A stretch of DNA of 34,554 nucleotides from Thiotrichaceae bacterium. Lineage in GTDB: Bacteria > Pseudomonadota > Gammaproteobacteria > Thiotrichales > Thiotrichaceae. This document shows, one piece after another, positions 15,704 through 24,788 of this stretch. The stretch spans positions 1 through 34,554 of the forward strand of contig JALXAX010000193.1 in assembly GCA_026991755.1 (NCBI GenBank). Reading direction: 5' to 3'. Under the pieces are notes generated by a model. The model did not search any database. It saw nothing but the letters and a program-made list of their open reading frames with translations, and had not been told where the DNA came from. The translations under genes were made by a program, and so were the position numbers. Every line of letters begins with the position of its first letter. Positions within the stretch are counted from its first letter, which is position 1.

Positions 15704-18178
15704 ATGCACACCGCCAACCATAACTTTATACAAGCCCTACTCTTCTCGACCTGTCTACTAACCAGTATCAATACGACAGCTGCACCTTTTACCTGGGATA
15801 TTGATGGCGACGGCGAAGTTAAACCCCTCACCGATGGACTTTTGCATATTCGCTATCATTTTGGCTTTAGAGGAAACACGCTGATTAGCAATGCAGTCAG
15901 TAACACTGCTAGCCGTACCAGTGCTACTGATATTGAGGCTTATCTATCCAGTGGCATCGCAGAAAGTGATATTGATGGCGACGGTCTGGTTAAACCGCTT
16001 ACTGACAGCTTGCTACTACTCCGTTACTTATTCGGTTTTCATGATACCTCGTTGATTACAAATGCTGTTGATCAAAACGCAAGTCGTACACTAGCTGCGG
16101 ACATAGAGCAATATATCCTGCTAAAAACCCCCAACCATATTGACACTGATAACGATGGTATAACAGATATCAACGACCCTGATGATGACAATGATGGGCT
16201 ACTAGATACGGTAGAGATTGCCCAAGGCACAGACCCCTATAATAGTGACAGCGATGGTGATGGCGTAGCCGATAATATTGATGACTTTCCTTTAGACAGC
16301 AACAAAGCAACCAGCTATGAGAAAGCACACCGTTTTCTTGTTCAAGCTACCTTTGGCCCCAGCACTGATGATCTTCAAGAAGTAGAAACTAAAGGAATTG
16401 AAGCCTGGGTTGATAAGCAACTTGCTTTGCCTTCTGCCTATGACAATACAAGCGATGCCCATCAAACACACTTGCAACGACTTATCGAGATAGCTACAAC
16501 CGCTGAACCCAATACAAACTGGTTTGGCAACAGTGTATTTAATAAAGCCGTAGCATCCTTTACTGCGGATGAATACCAGATGGCCGCCTGGTGGGAGAAT
16601 GCATTAAGCCATCCAACAAAAACAGCACATGGAGCAGATCAACTACGCCAGAAAATAGCCTACGCACTGAGCCAGATTGTAGTTGTCTCGAACGGTGAAT
16701 CACCCTTACACCGCCGAGGTGAAGCCTTAGCTAGCTATTACGACATTCTGGCAAAAAATGCCTTCGGTAACTATCGTGACTTACTCGGAGAAATCTCACG
16801 TAGCCCTACCATGGGTGTTTATCTATCACATCAAGGTAATCGTAAAACAGATTTAGCCGCAGCAACCAGCCCTGATGAAAACTTTGCACGAGAAGTCATT
16901 CAACTATTCACTATTGGTTTATATGAACTCAATAATGACGGCTCATTTAATCGAGACAGCAATCCAAACACCTATCCTGATGCGGGTACGAACATCATCC
17001 CTACTTATACTCAGAATGATATTGCTGAAATGGCCAAAGTCATGACTGGCTGGGATTTGGTAGGCAATAATAAATACGGAAAAGCTTCATTTACCCAAGG
17101 TGATTATACCGTTCCGATGGAATTTACAACTGCGCAACACGAAGATGAAGTGGCTGAAGGCGGCGATGGTTTAATTACCCTTATGGGACAAACTTTTGCG
17201 CTAAACTCTGGCGCTGACCATAGTGGTATGGATGCAGCACTTGATGTGTTATTTCAACACCCTAATATTGCGCCTTTTATTAGTCGTCATTTAATTATGC
17301 GATTAGTGACATCCAATCCCTCTGCAGATTATATCGCACGAGTTTCACAAGCCTTTAATGATAACGGCAATGGTGTAAAAGGTGATCTAAAAGCAGTGGT
17401 CAAAGCGATTCTGTTAGATGAAGAGGCACGACTGATAACAAATACGCAAGCAACTGGATTTGGCAAAGTTAAAGAGCCCCTATTAGCTTTTACACAGTTT
17501 TTACGCGCATTCACTGTACGCCCACTCAATGGTTGGATAGGCAAGGATAAGTCAACGGTTGTAAACAACGTGTATTGGTATAAAGCACCTGAAAAGCACT
17601 TTGGACAAGCACCTCTACGCTCTCCCAGCGTCTTTAATTATTATTCACCTGATTTCATTCCGAGCGATAGTAGCTTCGCCCAAAATGCCAGAGTAGCCCC
17701 TGAATTACAAATACAGACTGATCAGGTATTGGTAGAAATGAACAATCGTTTTTATTCCCTGCTCAATACCTATGAATACAACAAAATTACCGTTCTGGAT
17801 GGCAAAACCTTAAGCCAGTTTGCAGCCAGTAAAAAATTCAACAGTGAGAATTTATTCCTAATCGACTTTACGACAGAACTCAACGTATATGAGCAAGCAT
17901 TAGACGGTAATACTAATGGTGACTTTGCCAATATGGAGCTTATTAACCCGACGACAGGTCTACGTTATAAAGATTCTGCAATAGACGCTTTGCTAGAACA
18001 TCTTAATAAGCGTTTATTAGGAGGGACAATGACAACAGAGTATCGCGCAGGTCTAAAACATTACTTATTGAGCGCCGCAGGCTCCAGACATAACAATGAC
18101 TATAAAGAAGCTTGGCTCAATATTAGAGATGCAGTGCGATTAATCGTCACATCCAGTGCTTATATGGTTCAAAAATAG
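15704..18178 (+). CDS. Exported dockerin-DUF1800 protein with thrombospondin-3-like calcium repeats
   Basis: An 824-residue secreted or surface protein. Signal peptide about 1-27 (ends TTAA). Residues 32-140 form a paired dockerin-like module: DIDGDGEVKPLTDGLLHIRY and DIDGDGLVKPLTDSLLLLRY, each an Asp-rich calcium loop plus helix, followed by an ASRT...IEAYL/IEQYI tail. Residues 145-197 carry further calcium loops (DTDNDGITD, DDDNDGLLD, DSDGDGVAD) of the thrombospondin type 3 kind. The rest (about 205-824) is a DUF1800 domain, starting HRFLVQATFGPSTDDL and including FAREVIQLFTIGLYELN and APLRSPSVFNYYSPDF. DUF1800 genes are commonly paired with DUF1501 genes, as here; the biochemical function of the pair is not known to me. 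Probably co-transcribed with the next gene, 9 bp away. Confidence 0.9.
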   Translation: MHTANHNFIQALLFSTCLLTSINTTAAPFTWDIDGDGEVKPLTDGLLHIRYHFGFRGNTLISNAVSNTASRTSATDIEAYLSSGIAESDIDGDGLVKPLTDSLLLLRYLFGFHDTSLITNAVDQNASRTLAADIEQYILLKTPNHIDTDNDGITDINDPDDDNDGLLDTVEIAQGTDPYNSDSDGDGVADNIDDFPLDSNKATSYEKAHRFLVQATFGPSTDDLQEVETKGIEAWVDKQLALPSAYDNTSDAHQTHLQRLIEIATTAEPNTNWFGNSVFNKAVASFTADEYQMAAWWENALSHPTKTAHGADQLRQKIAYALSQIVVVSNGESPLHRRGEALASYYDILAKNAFGNYRDLLGEISRSPTMGVYLSHQGNRKTDLAAATSPDENFAREVIQLFTIGLYELNNDGSFNRDSNPNTYPDAGTNIIPTYTQNDIAEMAKVMTGWDLVGNNKYGKASFTQGDYTVPMEFTTAQHEDEVAEGGDGLITLMGQTFALNSGADHSGMDAALDVLFQHPNIAPFISRHLIMRLVTSNPSADYIARVSQAFNDNGNGVKGDLKAVVKAILLDEEARLITNTQATGFGKVKEPLLAFTQFLRAFTVRPLNGWIGKDKSTVVNNVYWYKAPEKHFGQAPLRSPSVFNYYSPDFIPSDSSFAQNARVAPELQIQTDQVLVEMNNRFYSLLNTYEYNKITVLDGKTLSQFAASKKFNSENLFLIDFTTELNVYEQALDGNTNGDFANMELINPTTGLRYKDSAIDALLEHLNKRLLGGTMTTEYRAGLKHYLLSAAGSRHNNDYKEAWLNIRDAVRLIVTSSAYMVQK

Positions 18179-18187
18179 GGGTTGACG

Positions 18188-19849
18188 ATGAAACAGAACA
18201 AAACAACACGCCGTGATTTCATGAAACTGCTATTGAGTTCCAGCGTAGTGGGTGCAACTTCTCAGTTAGGCTTAATGCAGCAAGCACTTGCGGCGGCTCC
18301 AGCGTTTTCTGATTATAAAGCACTAGTCTGTGTGTTTTTAGCAGGAGGCAATGACAGCTTTAATATGCTGATCCCTTCGGGGAGTGCCGCTAATAAAGGA
18401 TATGCCGATTATTCGGCTATTCGAGGCAACCTTGCCATTGCTAATAACCCCTTCGATTTATCACACATTGCTATTAGCAATACCAACCTTAACCAAGGCA
18501 ACTTAGGCACGGGTGCTGCCAATCCCTATAATATCGATTTAAAGACAGAAACTGCCTACCTCAGTGGCCTGTATTCTTTAGCAAATAAAGGCATTGATCT
18601 TGGCGTAAATGGTGTTATGCCAGAGTTGGCACAGCTAATCACTGATAATAAAGCAAGCGTTTTAGCCAATATTGGCACCTTGGTAAACCCCGTTAGTCGT
18701 GCAGAAATACTAGCCGACACAGCCAATTTACCCCTATTTTTATTCGCACATAATCACCAACAACGCATCTTACAAACAGGGCAAGCAGACAACCTCAGCG
18801 ATATCGGCTGGGCAGGTAAAATTGCAGACCAATGGTTAGGCATTAATAACAACTCCCCTTTTGGTTTAAATATTTCTTATGCCAGTAATGACCGCATGCT
18901 CATTGGCAATCAATCAAAGCCCTTGGTACTCAGACCAGGAGCACCACCACGTTTTCTAGAAATGGTGCAGGATGTTAATAACGCCAACAATGACCGTATT
19001 GCCATTTTTAAAGCTCTGATGGGGATTGAAAACAATTCTTCATCAGGCAATGTGAGTTTTGGCACAACCAACACCTTCACTACCACTGATGATTTCAAAC
19101 GTGTCTATGGGGAGGGTTTAAATAAATCCTATAATACCTTTGATTCGCTTTACAGCACTTGGAATGCCAACCCTATTAACTACACCAGTACTGGCTCCTA
19201 TGGTGAGGCTCTATTTGCCAAACCATCAAAAGCCGATTTAGGATTCAGCGATGAAATAAAAGGTGGACTATTTTCTCAGCTTGATGCGGTTGCCAAGATG
19301 ATTAATTTGGGCGCTAGTGGTGCTTTTCAGGGAACTGCATTTAATCGTCAAATTTTCTACGTTAAACTAGGTGGGTTTGATACTCATAGCGGACAAGTAA
19401 CCAAACACCCTCTGCTATTACGTGAACTTAGCTTGGGTTTGTGGAAATTCCAAAAAGCAATGGAAGAGCTAGGTCATGCCAACAAGGTAACCACATTTAC
19501 CATGTCCGATTTCGGTCGTTCCATGAGTAATAACGGTGATGGTACAGACCACGCTTGGGGAGCACATCATCTGGTAATGGGTGGAGATGGACAGAATGCA
19601 ACAGGCAATCTACATGGCGGGCAAATGATTGGCGACTTACCTGACATCACTTTACAAGGAACGGATGATCACGATAAAAAGGGCAGAATCATTCCTTCGA
19701 TAGCGCAAGATCAGCTCAATGCGAGCTTATGCCGATGGTTTGGAGTCGATGAGAATACGATTTCTAGTATTTTCACCAATTTGCCTAACTTTGAAACTCA
19801 GAATGGCGTGACAGATAGTGCTTATTTGAATAGTTTATTTGTAACCTGA
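18188..19849 (+). CDS. Tat-exported DUF1501 protein
   Basis: A 553-residue protein of the DUF1501 family, which shares an alkaline-phosphatase/sulfatase-like fold. The N-terminus has a twin-arginine signal, TTRRDFMKLLLSS, with the cleavage region ALAAA, so it is exported folded. Family markers include LVCVFLAGGNDSFNML, LFLFAHNHQQRI, YVKLGGFDTHSGQ, FTMSDFGRSM and HAWGAHHLVMG; the Asp/His-rich motifs could hold metals. I place the start at the ATG at 18188 with AGGGG 6 bp upstream rather than the in-frame TTG at 18182. It is tightly downstream of the DUF1800 gene, the usual order for this pair. It has no dockerin module, so if it joins the surface complex it must do so through DUF1800. Function unknown. 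Confidence 0.92.
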   Translation: MKQNKTTRRDFMKLLLSSSVVGATSQLGLMQQALAAAPAFSDYKALVCVFLAGGNDSFNMLIPSGSAANKGYADYSAIRGNLAIANNPFDLSHIAISNTNLNQGNLGTGAANPYNIDLKTETAYLSGLYSLANKGIDLGVNGVMPELAQLITDNKASVLANIGTLVNPVSRAEILADTANLPLFLFAHNHQQRILQTGQADNLSDIGWAGKIADQWLGINNNSPFGLNISYASNDRMLIGNQSKPLVLRPGAPPRFLEMVQDVNNANNDRIAIFKALMGIENNSSSGNVSFGTTNTFTTTDDFKRVYGEGLNKSYNTFDSLYSTWNANPINYTSTGSYGEALFAKPSKADLGFSDEIKGGLFSQLDAVAKMINLGASGAFQGTAFNRQIFYVKLGGFDTHSGQVTKHPLLLRELSLGLWKFQKAMEELGHANKVTTFTMSDFGRSMSNNGDGTDHAWGAHHLVMGGDGQNATGNLHGGQMIGDLPDITLQGTDDHDKKGRIIPSIAQDQLNASLCRWFGVDENTISSIFTNLPNFETQNGVTDSAYLNSLFVT

Positions 19850-19981
19850 ATGCGTGACCTCACGGGTTCAAATAAGCCCATGCTATAAGGTGAAGACTTT
19901 ATTAGTGTAGAATACACAATATGGGTTACAGATTTACAATCAAACATCTAAGTAGCTCAAAGCTATCTTCTGAAAACTTAG

Positions 19982-19987
19982 TATAAT
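19982..19987 (+). promoter_or_regulatory. Candidate -10 box for the cohesin-like gene
   Basis: A consensus TATAAT lies 44 bp before the ATG at 20031, in the 181-bp gap after the DUF1501 gene. No good -35 hexamer is seen at 16-18 bp, so this is tentative. It would allow the cohesin-like gene separate expression. Confidence 0.3.
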
Positions 19988-20030
19988 GATCAATTAATAA
20001 CTGTGGCTTACATCATAATTGGGGACTAAT

Positions 20031-20663
20031 ATGGACAAAAACATTACTTTAAAAACAGCAATAGCTTTAACAGTTCTCTCACTAGCTAGCTTTGCAACGG
20101 CATCTACCCAAACCATTTCAGCCAGAGACTCGTCTGGATATGACACAACCTCAGGTGAAAGCTTTGATATACCTCTTGACTACACATCAGACTCAGCTAA
20201 TTTAGCAGGGCTAGGAGTATCATTAGCTTTTGATTCCACAAAACTTGCCTTCCAGGGTTTCTCTTCAGCATCAACATTAGATAAGGATTTATTGGCAGCT
20301 GATACAACAGCAACTAATGATTCTGCTAACCTTGACCAAGATGATTCAACCGACAAACTCGTTACTATTGCATGGGCATCACTGAACGGCGATTGGCCAG
20401 GAACAACATCTACCCCGTTAACAACTGCACGTTTCAAAGTACTTGATAGTGCATCATCAGATTCTGCAATTAATATAACGGGCAATGCGGCTTCTAATAC
20501 CACATTCTCTTCTAGCCCTATCGTTGTCCGTATAGAAAAAAATTCTGAACAACCTTCACCCTCTACACAGACTAACAGCGGAGGGGGAGGTAGCTTTTTC
20601 TGGTATTTATTCCCGTTGCTTATTTTTCTTAAAGGTATTAGGAAACGCCTACTAGTGCTTTAA
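20031..20663 (+). CDS. Cohesin-like domain protein with GlyGly-CTERM (rhombosortase) anchor
   Basis: A 210-residue exported protein. Signal peptide 1-24 (ends FATA). Residues about 27-168 resemble a cohesin/carbohydrate-binding beta-sandwich: FDIPLDYTSDSANLAGLGVS, FDSTKLAFQGFS, then VTIAWASLNGDWPG and TPLTTARFKVLD. A Ser/Pro/Thr linker (170-182) leads to SGGGGS (183-188), one hydrophobic helix (189-200) and a basic end KGIRKR, the tripartite GlyGly-CTERM signal recognised by rhombosortase in type II secretion species. The ATG at 20031 has GGGGA 6 bp upstream, so the in-frame TTG at 20019 is rejected. Its neighbours on both sides carry dockerin-like modules, which suggests it is their surface receptor. 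Domain assignment by pattern; binding not shown. Confidence 0.82.
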   Translation: MDKNITLKTAIALTVLSLASFATASTQTISARDSSGYDTTSGESFDIPLDYTSDSANLAGLGVSLAFDSTKLAFQGFSSASTLDKDLLAADTTATNDSANLDQDDSTDKLVTIAWASLNGDWPGTTSTPLTTARFKVLDSASSDSAINITGNAASNTTFSSSPIVVRIEKNSEQPSPSTQTNSGGGGSFFWYLFPLLIFLKGIRKRLLVL

Positions 20664-20938
20664 GGAAGCTCTGAACAAGTCATTTTACGTTTTTACGAGG
20701 CCAATATTCGCTATAAAAGTGACCAATAACTACTATTATTGCTAACTTTTCTATCAAGAATCTGATAAATTCTATCTGCTGAAGCTTCTAAGTTTCGCTA
20801 AAGCTACGTGCCGATTAAGATCAAGGATTCAGGGGATAAAAGGTTGCTATACCCTTTGGGTACAAGTCAGAACGTTCAAGTTATTTCATGCACGTTCCTT
20901 AGTCACTGAAATTCCGATCAGACTTGATCAGAGCCTCC
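20664..20938. mobile_element. MITE family C, copy 2 (275 bp), inverted and carrying an insertion
   Basis: Left end GGAAGCTCTGAACAAG and right end CTTGATCAGAGCCTCC are inverted repeats; flanks are TTAA (20660-20663, containing the stop of the cohesin-like gene) and TCAA (20939-20942). The interior matches copy 1 (4506-4702) in reverse orientation but contains about 100 bp extra, between the AATTCCGATCAG end and the segment TTTCGCTAAAGCT. It separates the cohesin-like gene from the protease gene and may hold the latter's promoter. Confidence 0.78.
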
Positions 20939-21025
20939 TCAAGTTTATCTATTTTCTCAAGTACGAGTAAAAGCTGTCCAAGGACGGGAGCTAACTTATT
21001 TAATGTTTATATTTTGGTAATTCCC

Positions 21026-24000
21026 ATGATTTTTCACCCTTTTCGCTTATTATTCTTATTGCTTTGCACAACGTCAGTATTCGCAGATTCAAACTCACTT
21101 TGGTCTGATATTAAGACGTTGGAACATGCTAAAAATGCATCTCAGGCAAAAGTAGCAGTTGCTAAAAATACCTCACTCTCATTAATGCCCGACACATACA
21201 GGCTGTATCGTCTTGATGAAGCAGGTATGCGATCAGAGTTGGCGCAACATAATACGGTTACAACAGGGCAAAACAATAAAATAGCAAATGAGTTACAACT
21301 TCCTTTACCCTCAGGCAAGTTAATATCTCTAAAGGTTGCAGAACAAAGTATCATGGCAGCAGAACTGGCGGCCAAATACCCTGAAATTAAAACTTACCGA
21401 GTAGATGCTAATGATAATAACGGAATATATGGCGTTATAGACATCACCCAGCAAGGCTTTCATGCCATGTTGTTTATGCCAAATGGCCTCCAATGGTTCG
21501 TTGATCCACGTAAGTCTGCTGATGAAACCTTCTATATTAGTTATTATTCCAAGCATTATCATCCTTCTGAAAAACAGCCCTTTCAATGTAACATTGATGA
21601 ACATAATCACGATAAAGATCCATCGCCCGCTGCACAAACAATAACTCAGAATAAAACAGCACAACGATCAGGCGCTAATCTAAAAACATACCGACTTGTT
21701 ATGTCTGCAACAGGTGAATATACGGCATTTCATGGGGGTACCGTTGCAAGTGCACTAAGCGCAATCACGACTACTGTCAGCCGAGTTAATGTTATTTATG
21801 AACGTGATTTGGCCGTTAAGTTACAGCTGGTCGCCAACAACAATCTAATGATATTCACCGATGCTTCCACAGATCCTTTTACTGACCCCGCTGATGGAAA
21901 CCTATTGCTAGATGAAAACCAGGCACAAACCGATACTGTTATTGGCTCCGCTAACTACGATATAGGACATGTTGTAGGAATAGGAGGAGGTGGTCTTGCG
22001 GGCTTAGGTGTAGTGTGTAATACCTCACGTAAAGCCTTTGGCGAAACGGGAAGTTCTCAACCTGTGGGAGATGCTTTCGACATCGATTTTGTGTCACATG
22101 AAATAGGCCATCAGTTTGGCGGTAGTCATACCTTTAACAGTACTACGGGAAGCTGCTCAAACTCAAACCGCTCTGCCCTTCACGCTTTTGAACCAGGTAG
22201 CGGTACGACCATTCAGGCCTATGCTGGCATTTGTGGTAGTACGAATAATATACAAAACAACTCAGATGCCATGTTCCATATTGGTAGTATTGCACAAATG
22301 AGTGACTATATTGATAACGGAACGGGAAATACCTGCGGTGTAGCGTCTTCACTCTCCAATCAACAACCCATAGCGAACGCTGGGGCTGACTATACTATTC
22401 CCGCCAATACACCCTTTGCGTTAACAGGCGTAGCCTCAGACCCCGACGGTGACACCCTAAGCTATTCATGGGAGCAAATAGATGCAGGAACGGCTTCGGA
22501 CATTAATGTCGTTGAAATAGACAATGCTATTTTTCGTGCCTTTTTGCCTCAAAACACACCCACTCGCGTATTTCCAAAGCTAAGTAGTATTATCAGTAAT
22601 ACCGTCAGCAAAGGAGAAACATTATCTCCCATGGCACGTAATATAAACATGTCATTTGCGGTACGAGATCAAAAAGGAGGTGTGCAAGCTGATGAAATGC
22701 TAATAACCGTGGCTGCTTCAACAGGGTTTAAGATCACCTCACATAATACAACTAGTACATTAGGACCAAACACAGTGACGACCGTGACATGGGATGTGGC
22801 AAATACTGCCTCAGCCCCGATCAATTGTAGTGCGGTGAATATTTTGTTGTCTATTGATGAAGGTAATACCTTTACAACAATAGCTAATACGACTGCAAAT
22901 GATGGCAGTGAATCGGTTACCATACCCAGCAATGTAGCTGCAACGACGACGGGCAGATTTAAAATTGAATGTGCCAATAATATATTTTTTGATATCTCAG
23001 ACGCAAACCTAACCATACAGACTTCAGGTGTTAGCATTCTACCCGCTATCCTTTCCAATATTGGTAACAATAATAGTGTAGATCCAGGCGAAACAGTCTA
23101 TTTATCAATACCCCTACAAAGTTATGAGGCAATTACTGCAACCCAAGTATCTGGCACGCTTAGCAGCTCCGCCACAGGCGTTAATATTACGGTAGCCAAT
23201 AGCGCGTATCCTGATATCCCACCCTCCTCTCAGGTAAGTAACTCAGCCTTGTATCAAATGCAAATCCCATCGGATTATGTTTGTGGTACATCGATTCCTG
23301 TTACTTTAGATGCCAACTTTACACTTACAGCCGCAGCAACCGCCACATCAAACTTTTCTATCCCTGTGGGCACTAGTTCTGCAGCTGCGACAACGAACTC
23401 GACCGTCCTTACCATTCCTGACAATGACAGTGCGGGTATTACTTCGACCGTTACATTAGCAGCTGTAGGAACGGTTATTTCACCCGAAATAACCGTTGAT
23501 GTAGATATTACACATAGTTTTCGTGGTGATTTAAAACTTGAATTAACATCTCCACAGGGCACAACGGTTCTACTAAAAAACGCCGACAGCGGTGACAATG
23601 CGACGAACCTAATAGGTAATTACCCTAACACATTTGCACCCGTAGGCGACTTAACCAGCTTTAATGGTGAGAACCTCAATGGAGATTGGACGTTGAAGGT
23701 AAGTGATAATTTTAGTGTAGATACAGGCAAGCTTAATAGCTGGACGCTTCACTATGCTACAACTACATGCGAAACGGTGACCAACACAGCGCCTGTAGCT
23801 ACGAACAGTAGTATAACCACTAATGAAGGTATCGCTAAAACAGGCACACTACAAGCAACAGATGCTGATGGCAATGTGCTGATTTATAGCATTATCAGCA
23901 ATGGCACAAAAGGAAATGCGGTTATTACCAACACCACAAACGGTGCGTTTACCTATACACCGACCAATGGAGAAACAGGTCAAGACACCTTCACCTTCAG

Positions 24001-24421
24001 TGTCAGCGATGGGACTGCTACTTCAAATATAGCCACGGTCACTGTCACCATTAATTCAACAACCCCAACATCTACCTGGGACATCGATGGCAATGGCACA
24101 GTCAAACCTCTCACAGACGGCATACTGAATATACGTTATTTATTTAACTTTACAGGCTCTACCTTAATTGACAGTGCTTTTGATGCAACAGGCACTCGAA
24201 CCGATGCTACAGCGATAGAAGCTTACCTTGCTTCCATTCAATCGGTTAACGACATAGATGGCGACGGAACAACAAAACCATTAACAGATGGTTTATTACT
24301 GTTACGCTATTTGTTTGGATTCCGTGGCGACGCATTGGTGCAAGGTGCTGTTGATGCGGGAGCTACTCGACAAACTGCCGCAGCAATAGAAGCGTATATA
24401 GCGGCAGAGTTAGCGCAGTAG
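21026..24421 (+). CDS. Secreted reprolysin-like zinc metalloprotease with P domain, cadherin-like repeat and C-terminal dockerin pair
   Basis: A 1,131-residue exported protein. I start it at the ATG at 21026, which gives a clean signal peptide (MIFHPFRLLFLLLCTTSVFA); the frame extends upstream into MITE sequence that should not be coding. A propeptide-like region (about 20-215) precedes a metzincin domain with HEIGHQFGGSH (358-368; zinc His and catalytic Glu) and a Met-turn candidate in SDAMFHIGS. Next come a PKD/Ig-like part after QPIANAGADY, a proprotein-convertase P domain (about 806-914: HSFRGDLKLELTSP, NGDWTLKVSD), a cadherin-like tandem repeat (915-1012) and paired dockerin-like repeats (1016-1131: DIDGNGTVKPLTDGILNIRY, DIDGDGTTKPLTDGLLLLRY). 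Likely a surface or secreted protease acting on proteins outside the cell. Confidence 0.9.
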   Translation: MIFHPFRLLFLLLCTTSVFADSNSLWSDIKTLEHAKNASQAKVAVAKNTSLSLMPDTYRLYRLDEAGMRSELAQHNTVTTGQNNKIANELQLPLPSGKLISLKVAEQSIMAAELAAKYPEIKTYRVDANDNNGIYGVIDITQQGFHAMLFMPNGLQWFVDPRKSADETFYISYYSKHYHPSEKQPFQCNIDEHNHDKDPSPAAQTITQNKTAQRSGANLKTYRLVMSATGEYTAFHGGTVASALSAITTTVSRVNVIYERDLAVKLQLVANNNLMIFTDASTDPFTDPADGNLLLDENQAQTDTVIGSANYDIGHVVGIGGGGLAGLGVVCNTSRKAFGETGSSQPVGDAFDIDFVSHEIGHQFGGSHTFNSTTGSCSNSNRSALHAFEPGSGTTIQAYAGICGSTNNIQNNSDAMFHIGSIAQMSDYIDNGTGNTCGVASSLSNQQPIANAGADYTIPANTPFALTGVASDPDGDTLSYSWEQIDAGTASDINVVEIDNAIFRAFLPQNTPTRVFPKLSSIISNTVSKGETLSPMARNINMSFAVRDQKGGVQADEMLITVAASTGFKITSHNTTSTLGPNTVTTVTWDVANTASAPINCSAVNILLSIDEGNTFTTIANTTANDGSESVTIPSNVAATTTGRFKIECANNIFFDISDANLTIQTSGVSILPAILSNIGNNNSVDPGETVYLSIPLQSYEAITATQVSGTLSSSATGVNITVANSAYPDIPPSSQVSNSALYQMQIPSDYVCGTSIPVTLDANFTLTAAATATSNFSIPVGTSSAAATTNSTVLTIPDNDSAGITSTVTLAAVGTVISPEITVDVDITHSFRGDLKLELTSPQGTTVLLKNADSGDNATNLIGNYPNTFAPVGDLTSFNGENLNGDWTLKVSDNFSVDTGKLNSWTLHYATTTCETVTNTAPVATNSSITTNEGIAKTGTLQATDADGNVLIYSIISNGTKGNAVITNTTNGAFTYTPTNGETGQDTFTFSVSDGTATSNIATVTVTINSTTPTSTWDIDGNGTVKPLTDGILNIRYLFNFTGSTLIDSAFDATGTRTDATAIEAYLASIQSVNDIDGDGTTKPLTDGLLLLRYLFGFRGDALVQGAVDAGATRQTAAAIEAYIAAELAQ

Positions 24422-24425
24422 TTCC

Positions 24426-24488
24426 CCGTATTCCGTAAACTCCATACGGGCTACGTCGCTAGCCCGTATGGAGTGCAACGCAATACGG
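24426..24488. repeat. Large hairpin after the protease gene
   Basis: Perfect 15-bp arms ACTCCATACGGGCTA (24439-24453) and its complement (24460-24474) around a 6-base loop, with weaker outer pairing CCGTATT / AATACGG. It starts 5 bp after the protease stop. There is no T-run, so it is a repeat or mRNA 3' stabiliser rather than a classical terminator. Confidence 0.8.
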
Positions 24489-24687
24489 AGAGATGGTGCA
24501 CATTGCCACACATCACATTCTCAACTTTCTTCCGATAAGCCTTACGCGCATCCAGCCAACGTCGGAATTTCACATCACTATAAAAGTAACCCTCTCTAGC
24601 ATATAAAACGGTGACGGTTCTTATGTCCAAACACAAAATCATCTTCATCCAGCCCATTTCCCAAATAAGCTGCAAATCTTCAGACAC
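24451..24687 (-). pseudogene. Possible short gene remnant
   Basis: A 78-codon open frame (GTG start; reads MSEDLQLIWEMGWMKMILCL and later KFRRWLDARKAYRKK) whose end runs into the large hairpin repeat. The frame stays open upstream of the GTG for some 15 codons. Composition is protein-like, but I recognise no family, and a Shine-Dalgarno is lacking. Could be debris of a lost gene or chance. Confidence 0.22.
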
Positions 24688-24788
24688 GGCTGTTGGATCA
24701 AAGTCATAAATATATAGAGAGAGGCAGCTTATGTTGCTCTTAATTGACTACAATAATAGTAACTCGACAAATAACCAGAGGCTTACTG

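Noticed and set aside
20924-21025. Upstream extension of the protease reading frame
   Set aside because: The first codons lie in MITE sequence, and a clean signal peptide starts at 21026.
22143-23598. Long antisense frames within the protease gene
   Set aside because: Shadows of a Thr/Ala-rich coding sequence; no start signals or known domains.
15704-24421. Cellulosome or polysaccharide utilisation locus
   Set aside because: Cohesin- and dockerin-like modules are present, but no glycoside hydrolase or cellulose-binding module is seen; cargo is a protease and a DUF1800 domain.
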